A stretch of DNA of 64,000 bases, from NCBI RefSeq assembly GCF_038396755.1, contig NZ_CP149822.1, positions 2,852,001-2,916,000 on the forward strand. The letters run 5' to 3'. The notes under the pieces are model-generated. The model saw only the letters and a program-made list of their open reading frames with translations. It had not been told where the DNA came from and did not search any database. Every line of letters starts with the position of its first letter. The first letter of the stretch is position 1. Position numbers and translations under genes: made by a program. This document shows, in pieces, positions 1 through 7,325 of the stretch. This DNA is from Chitinophaga pollutisoli (GTDB taxonomy: Bacteria > Bacteroidota > Bacteroidia > Chitinophagales > Chitinophagaceae).

Positions 1-176
1 GCCGTGGCGTTCCGGAAAACACCGTGTCCGAAGAATGGCTTGCCGAAATCCCCATGCAGCGTTTCGGCGACCCTTCCGAATTCGGCGCCGCAGTAGCCTT
101 CCTGGCTTCCCCCGCCGCCTCGTACATCACCGGCATCAATTTGCCCGTGGATGGCGGCAAAACCCCCTCGCTTTAA
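1..176 (+). CDS. SDR-family oxidoreductase, C-terminal end (partial)
   Basis: This is the last 57 codons of a short-chain dehydrogenase/reductase; the rest lies before the window. The translated end contains the motif RFGDPSEFGAAVAFLAS followed by YITGINLPVDGG, which is the typical SDR C-terminus that closes over the substrate pocket of the Rossmann fold. The reading frame ends at TAA 174-176. Family-level assignment is safe. The substrate cannot be told because the catalytic Tyr-x-x-x-Lys and the cofactor motif are outside the window. Confidence 0.85.
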   Translation, partial: RGVPENTVSEEWLAEIPMQRFGDPSEFGAAVAFLASPAASYITGINLPVDGGKTPSL

Positions 177-301
177 ATCCGCACCGATGAATATCTGGAA
201 AAACATCATCAAAAGTCCAACCTGATCCGCTCCCGACCCGTTATTTACCTGTACGGCCGCCGGCGCGGCCCATTCCTTCATTTCACACCACACCCACCAA
301 C

Positions 302-1342
302 ATGCAACAAACCAATGTGCAGTACGGCCCGTACCTGCAGCTCGACGCTATATTGAACGCACAGCATCCCGAATCCGACAAGCACGGGATGCCCGCCCAC
401 GACGAAATGCTCTTCATCGTCATCCACCAGGCTTACGAGCTCTGGTTCAAACAACTGCTTTTCGAAGTGGAATCCGTAGCCGATATCATGAGCAAACCCG
501 CCGTGAACGATAATTCCCCCGAATTGCAGACGGTCGTGCACCGCCTGAACCGCAGCGTCACCATTCTCAAATTGCTGGTGCAGCAGATCGATATCATGGA
601 AACGATGACGCCGATGGACTTCCTCGACTTCCGCGACATGCTGCGCCCCGCGTCCGGCTTCCAGAGCTGGCAGTTCAAAACCCTCGAAGCCAGGCTGGGC
701 CTGCAATACGAAAACCGTTTCGGACAGGAATACTACATCTCCCAGCTCACGCCCGACAAAATCGAGATTATCCGTCGCGCGGAAAGGGAGCCCTCCGTGT
801 TGAAGCTCCTCAACGACTGGCTGGAGCGCATGCCCTTCTTCGAAGAGCCGGACAACTGGTCTGACTACCAGCCTTCCACCAATGCCGCCACGGATGGAGG
901 ATCGCTCTGGTTCAACGATTACCGGAATATTTACATGTCCGGCCTGGCAGACGCCGAGCAGGCGAACCGCGCTTATTTCGACAAGGTATTCGGCGAAGGC
1001 GAAGGCGCAGGGCATTTATCACCGAGGGCGAGCCGTGCGGCGTTGTTCATTATGTTGTACCGCGGCTATCCCTTGCTGCAGCTGCCATTCCAGTTACTGA
1101 ACAGCCTGCTGGAGATCGACGAGCAGCTGAGCACCTGGCGTTACCGGCACATGAGCATGGTGCAGCGGGTGATCGGCACGCGCATCGGAACGGGCGGCAG
1201 CACGGGCAGGGATTACCTGAAAGGCGCGCTGGACAAGCATTACATCTTCGCCGACATTGCGCGGTTAACGAGTTTCCTGATTGAAAGAAGGAAGCTGCCG
1301 GCACTGAGCCAGGCGATGGGGAGGAGACTGGGGTTCCGTTGA
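302..1342 (+). CDS. kynA: Tryptophan 2,3-dioxygenase
   Basis: A heme enzyme that oxidises L-tryptophan to N-formylkynurenine, the first step of the kynurenine pathway, in the cytoplasm. The 346-residue product has the family signature around residues 35-55 (HDEMLFIVIHQAYELWFKQ) and the C-terminal stretch with WRYRH at about 279-283, where His is the expected heme ligand, followed by GTGGSTG near 297. It is somewhat longer than the roughly 280-residue proteobacterial enzymes, as is common in Bacteroidota. The ATG at 302 precedes the first conserved block. No other kynurenine gene is adjacent; a convergent Lrp/AsnC regulator follows, which fits amino-acid-responsive control, but that is inference. 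Confidence 0.95.
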   Translation: MQQTNVQYGPYLQLDAILNAQHPESDKHGMPAHDEMLFIVIHQAYELWFKQLLFEVESVADIMSKPAVNDNSPELQTVVHRLNRSVTILKLLVQQIDIMETMTPMDFLDFRDMLRPASGFQSWQFKTLEARLGLQYENRFGQEYYISQLTPDKIEIIRRAEREPSVLKLLNDWLERMPFFEEPDNWSDYQPSTNAATDGGSLWFNDYRNIYMSGLADAEQANRAYFDKVFGEGEGAGHLSPRASRAALFIMLYRGYPLLQLPFQLLNSLLEIDEQLSTWRYRHMSMVQRVIGTRIGTGGSTGRDYLKGALDKHYIFADIARLTSFLIERRKLPALSQAMGRRLGFR

Positions 1343-1355
1343 GGACGCCCAAAAC

Positions 1356-1392
1356 GGCAAAAAGGGCGACGGTGACCGTCTCCCTTTTTGCC
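1356..1392. terminator. Bidirectional terminator between kynA and the Lrp gene
   Basis: Long hairpin: GGCAAAAAGGG (1356-1366) plus GACGG (1368-1372) pair with CCGTC (1376-1380) and CCCTTTTTGCC (1382-1392) around a TGA loop, with one C/T mismatch. The T-rich arms let it work for both converging genes. Confidence 0.75.
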
Positions 1393-1419
1393 TTTGCTCA
1401 TAACGTGAAACCTGCGCCC

Positions 1420-1887
1420 TTACTCAACTACGTTGATGGTGCGCGTAAAGCTTTCTTCCAGCGAAATGAATGTTTCGGTGCGTTCGATCCCTTTGATTTT
1501 CTGGAGCTCGTCGTGCAGCACCCGGCGAAGGGAGGTGATATCTTTACAAATGATTTCTGCGAACATGCTGTAGCTGCCGGTGGTGTAGTTCAGGCGAACG
1601 ATTTCCGGCATTTTGCGCAATTCCTTGGCCACTGAATCGTAAAGGGAGCTTTTCTCGAGGAAAATGCCGATAAACGCGATCACGTCATAGCCGATCATTT
1701 TTAAATCTACATGTAATCTCGTACCTTTAACTATACCCAGTTCTTGCAATTTCTTCATCCGAACGTGGATCGTACCGCCTGATACGAACAGCTTCTTCCC
1801 CAGGTCAGCATAGGAGATTTCAGCGTTAGACATCATCTCGCTGATGATCTGCAGGTCCAGTTTGTCAATATTCAAATTGTGGCTCAT
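1420..1887 (-). CDS. Lrp/AsnC family transcriptional regulator
   Basis: A 155-residue regulator of the feast/famine family. Residues 1-60 form the N-terminal winged helix-turn-helix (LDLQIISEMMSNAEISYADLGKKL start, then a recognition helix around VSGGTIHVRMKKL). Residues 70-145 form the ligand-sensing RAM domain (GYDVIAFIGIFL to TETFISLEESF). These proteins assemble as dimers to octamers and respond to amino acids. It converges with kynA; the upstream region toward 1995 is AT-rich and carries a weak minus-strand -7 element (AATATTTG, complement of 1925-1932). The effector is unknown. Confidence 0.9.
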   Translation of the reverse strand: MSHNLNIDKLDLQIISEMMSNAEISYADLGKKLFVSGGTIHVRMKKLQELGIVKGTRLHVDLKMIGYDVIAFIGIFLEKSSLYDSVAKELRKMPEIVRLNYTTGSYSMFAEIICKDITSLRRVLHDELQKIKGIERTETFISLEESFTRTINVVE

Positions 1888-1971
1888 TTTGACAAAGTGT
1901 TTTTGAATGTTTTAAACTTACATGCAAATATTTAAAAAATATCGAAATTTCCAAAATTTCTATTAAAATAT

Positions 1972-2002
1972 TTGCAAAAAATACCCCCTCTCTTTAGATT
2001 TG
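1972..2002 (+). promoter_or_regulatory. Promoter of the tRNA-like RNA gene
   Basis: A full Bacteroidota promoter: TTG at 1972-1974, a 20-bp spacer, then TAGATTTG at 1995-2002, an exact TAnnTTTG match. It points at the tRNA-like gene that starts at 2054. Confidence 0.65.
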
Positions 2003-2053
2003 CATCATAATCGTTGAAAACAACGCTTACCCGCCAGGGAAATTATCCAACTT

Positions 2054-2198
2054 TGTGGGGTGATGAAATTGGCAGACATGCCCTCTCGTCTCGGGGGTGA
2101 GGATCACGGGATAAACGTAGCGTAATGGGTTGACCACTAATCTTATTTGTGCTATGGCTAACTGCCTCGTGTAGGTTCGACTCCTACCCCTACAGCCA
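2054..2198 (+). tRNA. Unusual class II tRNA-like RNA with giant variable arm
   Basis: A near-canonical type II (Leu/Ser-like) tRNA frame. The acceptor stem is TGTGGGG (2054-2060) with CCCTACA (2188-2194), discriminator G2195 and encoded CCA 2196-2198. The D-arm is ATG/CAT (2063-2065/2077-2079) with a GG-containing Leu-like loop. The anticodon stem is CCCTC/GGGGG (2081-2085/2093-2097). The T-arm is GTAGG-TTCGACT-CCTAC (2171-2187). Two things are abnormal. The anticodon loop TCGTCTC has C at position 33 and would place GTC at 34-36. The variable region is 73 nt (2098-2170) instead of about 15; it is closed by GAGG/CCTC (2099-2102/2168-2171 minus one) and holds a 10-bp helix 2116-2125/2147-2156. 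It may be a tRNA mimic rather than a decoding tRNA. The structure was folded by eye. Confidence 0.7.
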
Positions 2199-2199
2199 T

Positions 2200-2236
2200 C
2201 AAACGCATCGGTAAACGCCGGTGCGTTTGCCGTTTT
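2200..2236 (+). terminator. Terminator of the tRNA-like gene
   Basis: CAAACGCATCGG (2200-2211) pairs with CCGGTGCGTTTG (2218-2229) through 12 pairs including one G-T, around the loop TAAACG, followed by a short T-run at 2233-2236. It begins right after the CCA end of the RNA. Confidence 0.65.
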
Positions 2237-2291
2237 ATCCCATTTCCCATCTTCTTCGCACCTTCCCCCTCCCTAATCCAGGGTTATCCCA

Positions 2292-2402
2292 GGGATACTG
2301 TATACCTGCCGTAATGTATATGTACCCGTATAAAAGCCTATCCAAGCCTTTACTGTAGCGGGCTTACCCTGCTTTTATATACATTTGATATACAGTAACC
2401 CC
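2292..2402. repeat. Long imperfect inverted repeat upstream of trmB
   Basis: Four successive helices can form in register: GGG (2292-2294) with CCC near 2399-2401; TACTGTATA (2296-2304) with TATACAGTA (2389-2397); AATGTATA (2313-2320) with TATACATT (2378-2385); AAAAGC (2332-2337) with GCTTTT (2371-2376). An inner AAGCC/GGCTT pair closes the tip. There is no coding potential. Function unknown; see findings. Confidence 0.5.
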
Positions 2403-2484
2403 TCTTTTACCCTATAGTTAAGTACCATTACCGGCCCCTTTTATCCATATTCTCTTCCGCAAGTACGGTTTTCGGTGCTTTTCG

Positions 2485-2492
2485 TACTTTTG
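2485..2492 (+). promoter_or_regulatory. Promoter -7 element of trmB
   Basis: TACTTTTG is an exact TAnnTTTG match ending only 7 bases before the trmB ATG, so the transcript would be almost leaderless. No clear TTG lies at the usual upstream distance. Confidence 0.5.
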
Positions 2493-2499
2493 CGCCCTC

Positions 2500-3207
2500 A
2501 TGGGACACAAGAAACTACAGCGATTCGCGGAAATTGAGACATTCCCCAACGTGCTCATCTATCCGAAAGACATGCCGGGGAACTGGAGCCGCCATTTCGG
2601 CAACAGCCATCCTCTTACCCTCGAACTGGCTTGCGGTAAAGGTGATTACACCCTCGGCCTCGCCCGGAAATACCCCGAAGAAAACTTCATGGGGGTCGAT
2701 CTGAAAGGCAACCGCATCTGGAAAGGCGCTAAAACCGCCATCGACGAGCAAATTGCGAATGTAGCATTTTTGCGTACCCAGATCGAGCAAATTACCGAAT
2801 ATTTCGCGCCGGGCGACGTAAAAGATATCTGGATCACCTTCCCGGACCCCTTTCTCCGGCAGTCCAAATCCAAAAAACGCCTCACCCATCCCCGGTTCCT
2901 GGCCCTCTACCAGCAGTTCCTGGCCGATGGCGGCACCATCAACCTGAAAACCGATTCCCCGGAGCTCTACGCCTTCACCAAAATGGTGATCGCCCGGGTA
3001 GGGTGCCGGCTTATCACGGACGTACCCGATGTATACGCCCTTTCGCCCATCCCGGAGCTGCTGCAGATCCAGACGTATTATGAAGGGATGCACCTGGCCG
3101 ACGGCCGTACCATCCGGTTCCTTAAATTTGCATTGCCGGACCAGCCCATCGACTGGAAAACCGCGAACCTCGCAACGGATGAAGAAGCAGCTGCAGGAAA
3201 ATATTGA
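2500..3207 (+). CDS. trmB: tRNA (guanine-N7-)-methyltransferase
   Basis: Methylates N7 of G46 in the variable loop of many tRNAs, using S-adenosylmethionine. The 235-residue protein has the SAM-binding motif LELACGKGDYTLGLA at residues 41-55, the acidic VDLKG turn at about 66-70, and the family hallmark TFPDPF with the following SKKRLTHPRF at about 114-131. Length is normal. It heads a compact run of small genes; the next start lies inside its last codons, so they are probably co-transcribed. Confidence 0.95.
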   Translation: MGHKKLQRFAEIETFPNVLIYPKDMPGNWSRHFGNSHPLTLELACGKGDYTLGLARKYPEENFMGVDLKGNRIWKGAKTAIDEQIANVAFLRTQIEQITEYFAPGDVKDIWITFPDPFLRQSKSKKRLTHPRFLALYQQFLADGGTINLKTDSPELYAFTKMVIARVGCRLITDVPDVYALSPIPELLQIQTYYEGMHLADGRTIRFLKFALPDQPIDWKTANLATDEEAAAGKY

Positions 3208-3376
3208 TTTTTACTATAACGAGCAGGGATATGTGGTGTTGACCGAAAAATTCCACCGTGAAAGGGGATTTTGCTGCGGTAACGGATGCCTGCATTGCCC
3301 GTTTGATTATGAAAAAGTCCCCGACGAAAAAAGAAACCGCCTCCTCGAAGCCCGCCGCCAGAAAGACGGAGCCTGA
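3179..3376 (+). CDS. Small Cys-rich DUF5522-type protein
   Basis: A 65-residue protein with a cysteine cluster at residues 32-40 (FCCGNGCLHCPFDY), the signature of the short Bacteroidota proteins classed as DUF5522; it could hold a metal ion. The ATG at 3179 overlaps the end of trmB by 29 nt, and the frame then overlaps the start of the next gene, so the three are translationally packed. Function unknown. The longer in-frame extension upstream lies inside trmB and has no family similarity that I recognise. Confidence 0.75.
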   Translation: MKKQLQENIDFYYNEQGYVVLTEKFHRERGFCCGNGCLHCPFDYEKVPDEKRNRLLEARRQKDGA

Positions 3377-3722
3377 CTTCATTGACCGGGTTTTCGATAT
3401 CACCCGCCAGATTCCCCGCGGGCGGGTGACGAGCTATGGCGCCATCGCCGAAAGGGCCGGCATCCGGCTTACCGCCCGCATGGTGGGCTGGGCCATGCAC
3501 CAGGCCGGGAAAGCGCATCCCCCCGTTCCCGCGCACCGGGTGGTGAACAGCAAAGGCCTCCTGACCGGCGCCATCCACTTCGCCACCCCCACCTTAATGC
3601 AGGAATTATTGGAACAGGAAGGCATAGAAATACGCAATAACCAGGTGGTCGGCTTTACGGATAAGTTCTGGAACCCGCCGTTGACCAAAAAGAACACAGC
3701 GTTGCCCAAAAAGAAAAAATAG
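3309..3722 (+). CDS. MGMT-fold alkyltransferase-like protein lacking the active Cys
   Basis: A 137-residue protein with the DNA-binding C-terminal domain of O6-alkylguanine-DNA alkyltransferases (RVTSYGAIAERAG at about 39-51, VPAHRVVNSKGLL at 73-85). In true alkyltransferases the motif reads PCHR. Here it is PAHR, so alkyl transfer is not expected. Such alkyltransferase-like proteins bind damaged bases and hand them to nucleotide excision repair; that role is by family analogy. The start at 3309 (MKKSPTKK) is preferred; an earlier ATG at 3258 would add 17 residues inside the previous gene. Lys-rich tails flank the domain. Confidence 0.85.
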   Translation: MKKSPTKKETASSKPAARKTEPDFIDRVFDITRQIPRGRVTSYGAIAERAGIRLTARMVGWAMHQAGKAHPPVPAHRVVNSKGLLTGAIHFATPTLMQELLEQEGIEIRNNQVVGFTDKFWNPPLTKKNTALPKKKK

Positions 3723-3752
3723 GTGCAGGCCCTTTTTCAATAACTTTACCGC

Positions 3753-4196
3753 ATGTCTGTACTCAAACTGAAGTTGGACCAGGACGCCCTGGTGGAAGAT
3801 TTTTTCGAAGACGCCTGGCTGGCGGGGATCATTTCCCAGGCCAAAGACTACCAGCTTATCTGGCAGCTCAATAAACAGCTGGGGTTCGATTTCCGGGTAA
3901 ACAACTCCCTGGAAATCAATCTTGCCAAAAACCGCCGGTCCTTCTTCTTCACTGTGTACGAACACCAGGAGCTGACAAAGTCCGCCGGACATTATTTCTA
4001 CAATAATCATTGCAAGGCGGAGTTTCTGCTCCCCGAACTGAAACATGTGGATTACCTCTGGCTGATCAAAGGCAACTATTACCAGCAGCCCGACGTGAAA
4101 GCGCTGATAGAACAATGCAGGAAGGCCGAACTGGTGCAAATGGCGTCGCTGCTCGACCTGCGCGACATCCGCAACCGGATTAACCTGATATTCTGA
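3753..4196 (+). CDS. IPExxxVDY-family protein
   Basis: A 147-residue protein of the Bacteroidota-restricted IPExxxVDY family. The namesake motif appears as [15 protein letters not shown] at about residues 93-107. There is no signal peptide or membrane segment, so it is cytoplasmic. Function is not known. It sits between the MGMT-like gene (30-nt gap) and pterin dehydratase, on the same strand. A weak -7-like TAACTTTA lies just upstream. Confidence 0.8.
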   Translation: MSVLKLKLDQDALVEDFFEDAWLAGIISQAKDYQLIWQLNKQLGFDFRVNNSLEINLAKNRRSFFFTVYEHQELTKSAGHYFYNNHCKAEFLLPELKHVDYLWLIKGNYYQQPDVKALIEQCRKAELVQMASLLDLRDIRNRINLIF

Positions 4197-4233
4197 TACC
4201 GATATTCCCCATCAACCGTTTAAATCACGCACT

Positions 4234-4473
4234 ATGTGGCAGGAAACCGAGCGGCACCTGTACCGCGCCTTCACCTTCCCCGACTTTCGCGAAGCTTTCG
4301 CCTTTATGACCAAAGTGGCGCTGGCCGCGGAAAAAATGGATCATCACCCCACCTGGACCAACACCTGGAACAAGGTGGAAATCTGGCTGAGCACCCATAG
4401 CGCAGGCAATAAGGTTACCGAAAAAGACCGCGCCCTCGCCCGTATTATCGATCAATTCATCCCAAATTCCTGA
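4234..4473 (+). CDS. 4a-hydroxytetrahydrobiopterin dehydratase (pterin carbinolamine dehydratase)
   Basis: A 79-residue protein that dehydrates 4a-hydroxytetrahydrobiopterin, recycling the cofactor used by phenylalanine hydroxylase. The catalytic signature is [19 protein letters not shown] at about residues 32-50, with the His-His-Pro, and the C-terminal helix with D65. It is a short form lacking the N-terminal extension of longer homologues. Together with kynA and the FAH gene at 27.4 kb it suggests aromatic amino acid catabolism, although the genes are not in one operon. The kinase gene follows after 8 nt. Confidence 0.92.
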   Translation: MWQETERHLYRAFTFPDFREAFAFMTKVALAAEKMDHHPTWTNTWNKVEIWLSTHSAGNKVTEKDRALARIIDQFIPNS

Positions 4474-4481
4474 AACTGACA

Positions 4482-6548
4482 GTGTACCGCCTATCCCTGA
4501 TATGCCTCCTGCTTTGCGCCGCCCTTACGGGGACGGTCCGCGCCGGCGACCGGGATACTTTGTCGGCAGACTTCTCCCGGCCCGTGGACGGGCTCGATAT
4601 CCGCCATTATCTTTCGGTTTATACCGGTAACGCTACCGCGTCGCAGGCGCAGGGGCTGGATTACCGGCATGACACGTCCATTTTCCACCGCCATAAAAAA
4701 CTGCTTTTCCAGGAAAACGACGCCTGGTTCCGGCTTACCATCCGCAATACCGGACCTGTCGATTCCGTGCTATATCTTTTTGCCGGCTGGCAGGAACGTT
4801 TATTTTTTTATTCGGAAGACGCGTCCGGCGCCCTTCGCCACGAAACTTCCGCGGGCATGATGCTGCACCAGCAGGGGGCCGACCGCTGGGATAGTTACGC
4901 CTTCCCGCTCCATGTGGCCGCCGGGCAGGCGCGCACCTTCTATCTCCACCTCGAAAATCCTTACTACCGCGAAAACGAGCTGATGCCCGTGCTCTACGAC
5001 GCCATCCATTACGCGCATTTCCGGCACCGGCAGGCAGACCGGTTCAAAGGAGAGGCACTGGTGATCCAGATCGTCATCGGCATGCTACTGGTGCTCCTGA
5101 GCATTACGATCATCAATTACATCCAGCTGCCCGACAAGCCGAGCATGTACTTTTCGGCCTATCTGCTGGGGCTGATCCTGTTCTTCTGCCTGCGGCTGGA
5201 AACGAAGCCCTACCAGCTGTCGTTCTTCCACAGCATGCCCATGCTGAAATATTACTGGGACGTGCCGGCGCTGATCTCCTGCTTCTATTTCATGTCGATG
5301 CTCTTCGGCAGGGCGTTCCTGAACCTGCGGGAGCGGTTCCCGCTGATGGACAAATATTATTTCTACAGCAATATCTTCTACGGCGCCTGCATCGCGGCCT
5401 GCATCGTTTTGATGTGGATGGGCGATTACACGCTGCCGGGGCAGATCTTTACCTGGGCTACGTTCCTCTCGCTGATACCTTTCGGGATTTCTTTCGTGGC
5501 CCTGGGGCGGAGAATGCGCCATCACCCCCTCATCCGTTTTTTCCTGTACGGCTCCCTGGGGCTGTACCTGCTGGCGATCTGGTCGTTCTTCCGCAATACG
5601 GAACCGGTGCCCTTCACGCCGTTGCCCGAACTGATCACCCCGTATTCGCTGCTGGTGGTGGGCGTGCTTGTGCAATCCCTCAGTTACGCCGCGGGCCTCA
5701 GTTACCGGAACAAGCTCGTACACCAGGAAAAAACCCGTACACAGGAGCTGCTGATCAAACAGCTGAACAAAAACAAGGAACTGCAGCGCAAGCTCAACGA
5801 GCAGCTGGAAGAGCTGGTGCGGGAGCAGACCACCGAGATCGTACGCCGCAAAACAGAACTGGAAGAACAGCGGAAACTGCAGATGGAAGCGGAATACAGC
5901 AAGAAATTCGCGGAAATTGAACTGAAAGCCATCCGCGCCCAGATCAACCCTCACTTCATCTTCAACTGCCTCAACTCGATCCAGCTGTTCGTTATGCAGC
6001 GCGATTACGAGCACGCGCAGAAATATTTATCTGATTTCTCGTACCTGATCCGCAAGACGCTGGACTTCTCGCGCCGCAATTTTATTTCCCTGGCCGACGA
6101 AATAACCTATTTAAATACTTATCTTGGTCTGGAGAAGATGCGGTTTGAACAAAAGATGAGTTTCGAGATTCTGATGGACCCCACCCTCAATACGGTCGAA
6201 CTGGAGGTGCCTGCCATGCTGCTCCAGCCGTATGTGGAAAATGCCGTCAAGTATGGGATGACGAACGAAGAGCACACAACAGGACTATTGACCATTCGCT
6301 TTACCATGATCGCCCACGATATGCTGGAATGCATCGTGGAAGACAACGGCCTCGGCATCACGCGTTCGCGGCAGCTGCGGACCCTTCCGGGCCATCACCA
6401 GTCTTCCGGCATGGAAATCAGCTTCAACCGGGCAGAGCTTTTGAACAAAATGTACAATACCGGCATCCAGATCGAAATCATAGACAAATCCACCCGCGGG
6501 ACACAGGAAAGCGGCACCATTGTGAAGGTGCTCATACCCCAGTTGTAA
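4482..6548 (+). CDS. LytS-like sensor histidine kinase with 7TMR-DISM sensor
   Basis: A 688-residue membrane kinase starting at GTG 4482, 8 nt after the previous gene. Order of parts: signal peptide (1-21), periplasmic 7TMR-DISM-type beta domain (about 25-165), about seven membrane helices (190-395), a coiled coil rich in Glu/Gln (405-480), then the LytS/YehU-type kinase core with phospho-acceptor His491 in QINPHFIFN, and an ATPase domain with YVENAVKYG (584-592) and VEDNGLGI (621-628). The partner response regulator follows 24 nt downstream. The ligand of the sensor domain is unknown. Confidence 0.92.
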   Translation: MYRLSLICLLLCAALTGTVRAGDRDTLSADFSRPVDGLDIRHYLSVYTGNATASQAQGLDYRHDTSIFHRHKKLLFQENDAWFRLTIRNTGPVDSVLYLFAGWQERLFFYSEDASGALRHETSAGMMLHQQGADRWDSYAFPLHVAAGQARTFYLHLENPYYRENELMPVLYDAIHYAHFRHRQADRFKGEALVIQIVIGMLLVLLSITIINYIQLPDKPSMYFSAYLLGLILFFCLRLETKPYQLSFFHSMPMLKYYWDVPALISCFYFMSMLFGRAFLNLRERFPLMDKYYFYSNIFYGACIAACIVLMWMGDYTLPGQIFTWATFLSLIPFGISFVALGRRMRHHPLIRFFLYGSLGLYLLAIWSFFRNTEPVPFTPLPELITPYSLLVVGVLVQSLSYAAGLSYRNKLVHQEKTRTQELLIKQLNKNKELQRKLNEQLEELVREQTTEIVRRKTELEEQRKLQMEAEYSKKFAEIELKAIRAQINPHFIFNCLNSIQLFVMQRDYEHAQKYLSDFSYLIRKTLDFSRRNFISLADEITYLNTYLGLEKMRFEQKMSFEILMDPTLNTVELEVPAMLLQPYVENAVKYGMTNEEHTTGLLTIRFTMIAHDMLECIVEDNGLGITRSRQLRTLPGHHQSSGMEISFNRAELLNKMYNTGIQIEIIDKSTRGTQESGTIVKVLIPQL

Positions 6549-6572
6549 ACGGGAGACCAAATTGGAAGACCC

Positions 6573-7322
6573 ATGATCCGTGCAGTAATTATTGACGACG
6601 AGCGGAACAGCAGGGATATTATCGCCCTGATGCTGCAACGCTATTGCCCCGACATCGAAGCCGTGGCGCAGGCAGCCAATTGCCGTGAAGGCATCGCGCG
6701 CATCCGCGAGCACCGCCCGCAACTCGTATTCCTCGACCTCGAAATGCCCGATGGCACTGGGTTCGACGTTCTCACCGGCGCCTACGACGCCACTTTCGAA
6801 ACCGTATTCGTCACCGCGTTCGAGAAGCGCTACCTCCATACCATCCGCCTCAGCGAGGTGGAGCTGATCCTCAAACCTATCGACCGCGAAAGCCTCCAGC
6901 AAGCCGTGCAGGCTGTTCGCCAAAGGCTTGACCATCCCGGCAAACAGGAACGGTACGACGTATTGCTGCACAACTTCGGCAAATCCGCCAAAGACGTGCG
7001 CCAGATCGTGATCCCACTGGCTGAAGGCGGCGAATACATCGCTTCCATCGAAAACATCGCTTACGTCGAAGGCAGCACCGACCGCACGCTTTTCAGTCTT
7101 TCCAACGGCGACCTCCTCCAGTCGAGGCGGCCTTTCCGGTATTATACCGAGCTTTTCGCCGGCATGCGCTTCTACCAGATCAACAATCACCAGATGGTGC
7201 AGCTGCCGCATATCCGGCACATCGATCACGATAAGCTGCAATTGCATTTGCACAATAAATCCGTGCTCGATATCACCGAGCGCAGGAAGCGGGAACTCAC
7301 CGCGGCATGGAAACAATTGTAA
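6573..7322 (+). CDS. LytTR-family response regulator
   Basis: A 249-residue regulator paired with the kinase just upstream. The receiver domain (1-120) has the acidic pair D8/D9, phospho-acceptor D55 in LVFLDLEMPD, and K102 in ILKPIDR. The C-terminal LytTR DNA-binding domain (about 145-245) includes YVEGSTDRTLFSL and FYQINNHQMVQL. LytTR regulators bind two direct repeats of about 9 bp placed 21-22 bp apart; four such sites precede sRNA-like units elsewhere in this window (see findings). A link to this particular regulator is only a hypothesis. It ends 3 bp before the convergent chromate transporter. Confidence 0.93.
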   Translation: MIRAVIIDDERNSRDIIALMLQRYCPDIEAVAQAANCREGIARIREHRPQLVFLDLEMPDGTGFDVLTGAYDATFETVFVTAFEKRYLHTIRLSEVELILKPIDRESLQQAVQAVRQRLDHPGKQERYDVLLHNFGKSAKDVRQIVIPLAEGGEYIASIENIAYVEGSTDRTLFSLSNGDLLQSRRPFRYYTELFAGMRFYQINNHQMVQLPHIRHIDHDKLQLHLHNKSVLDITERRKRELTAAWKQL

Positions 7323-7325
7323 CCG

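Noticed and set aside
2054..2198. tmRNA or selenocysteine tRNA
   Set aside because: There is no tag-reading frame or tmRNA-type acceptor; the acceptor stem is 7 bp and there is no UCA anticodon, so neither fits.
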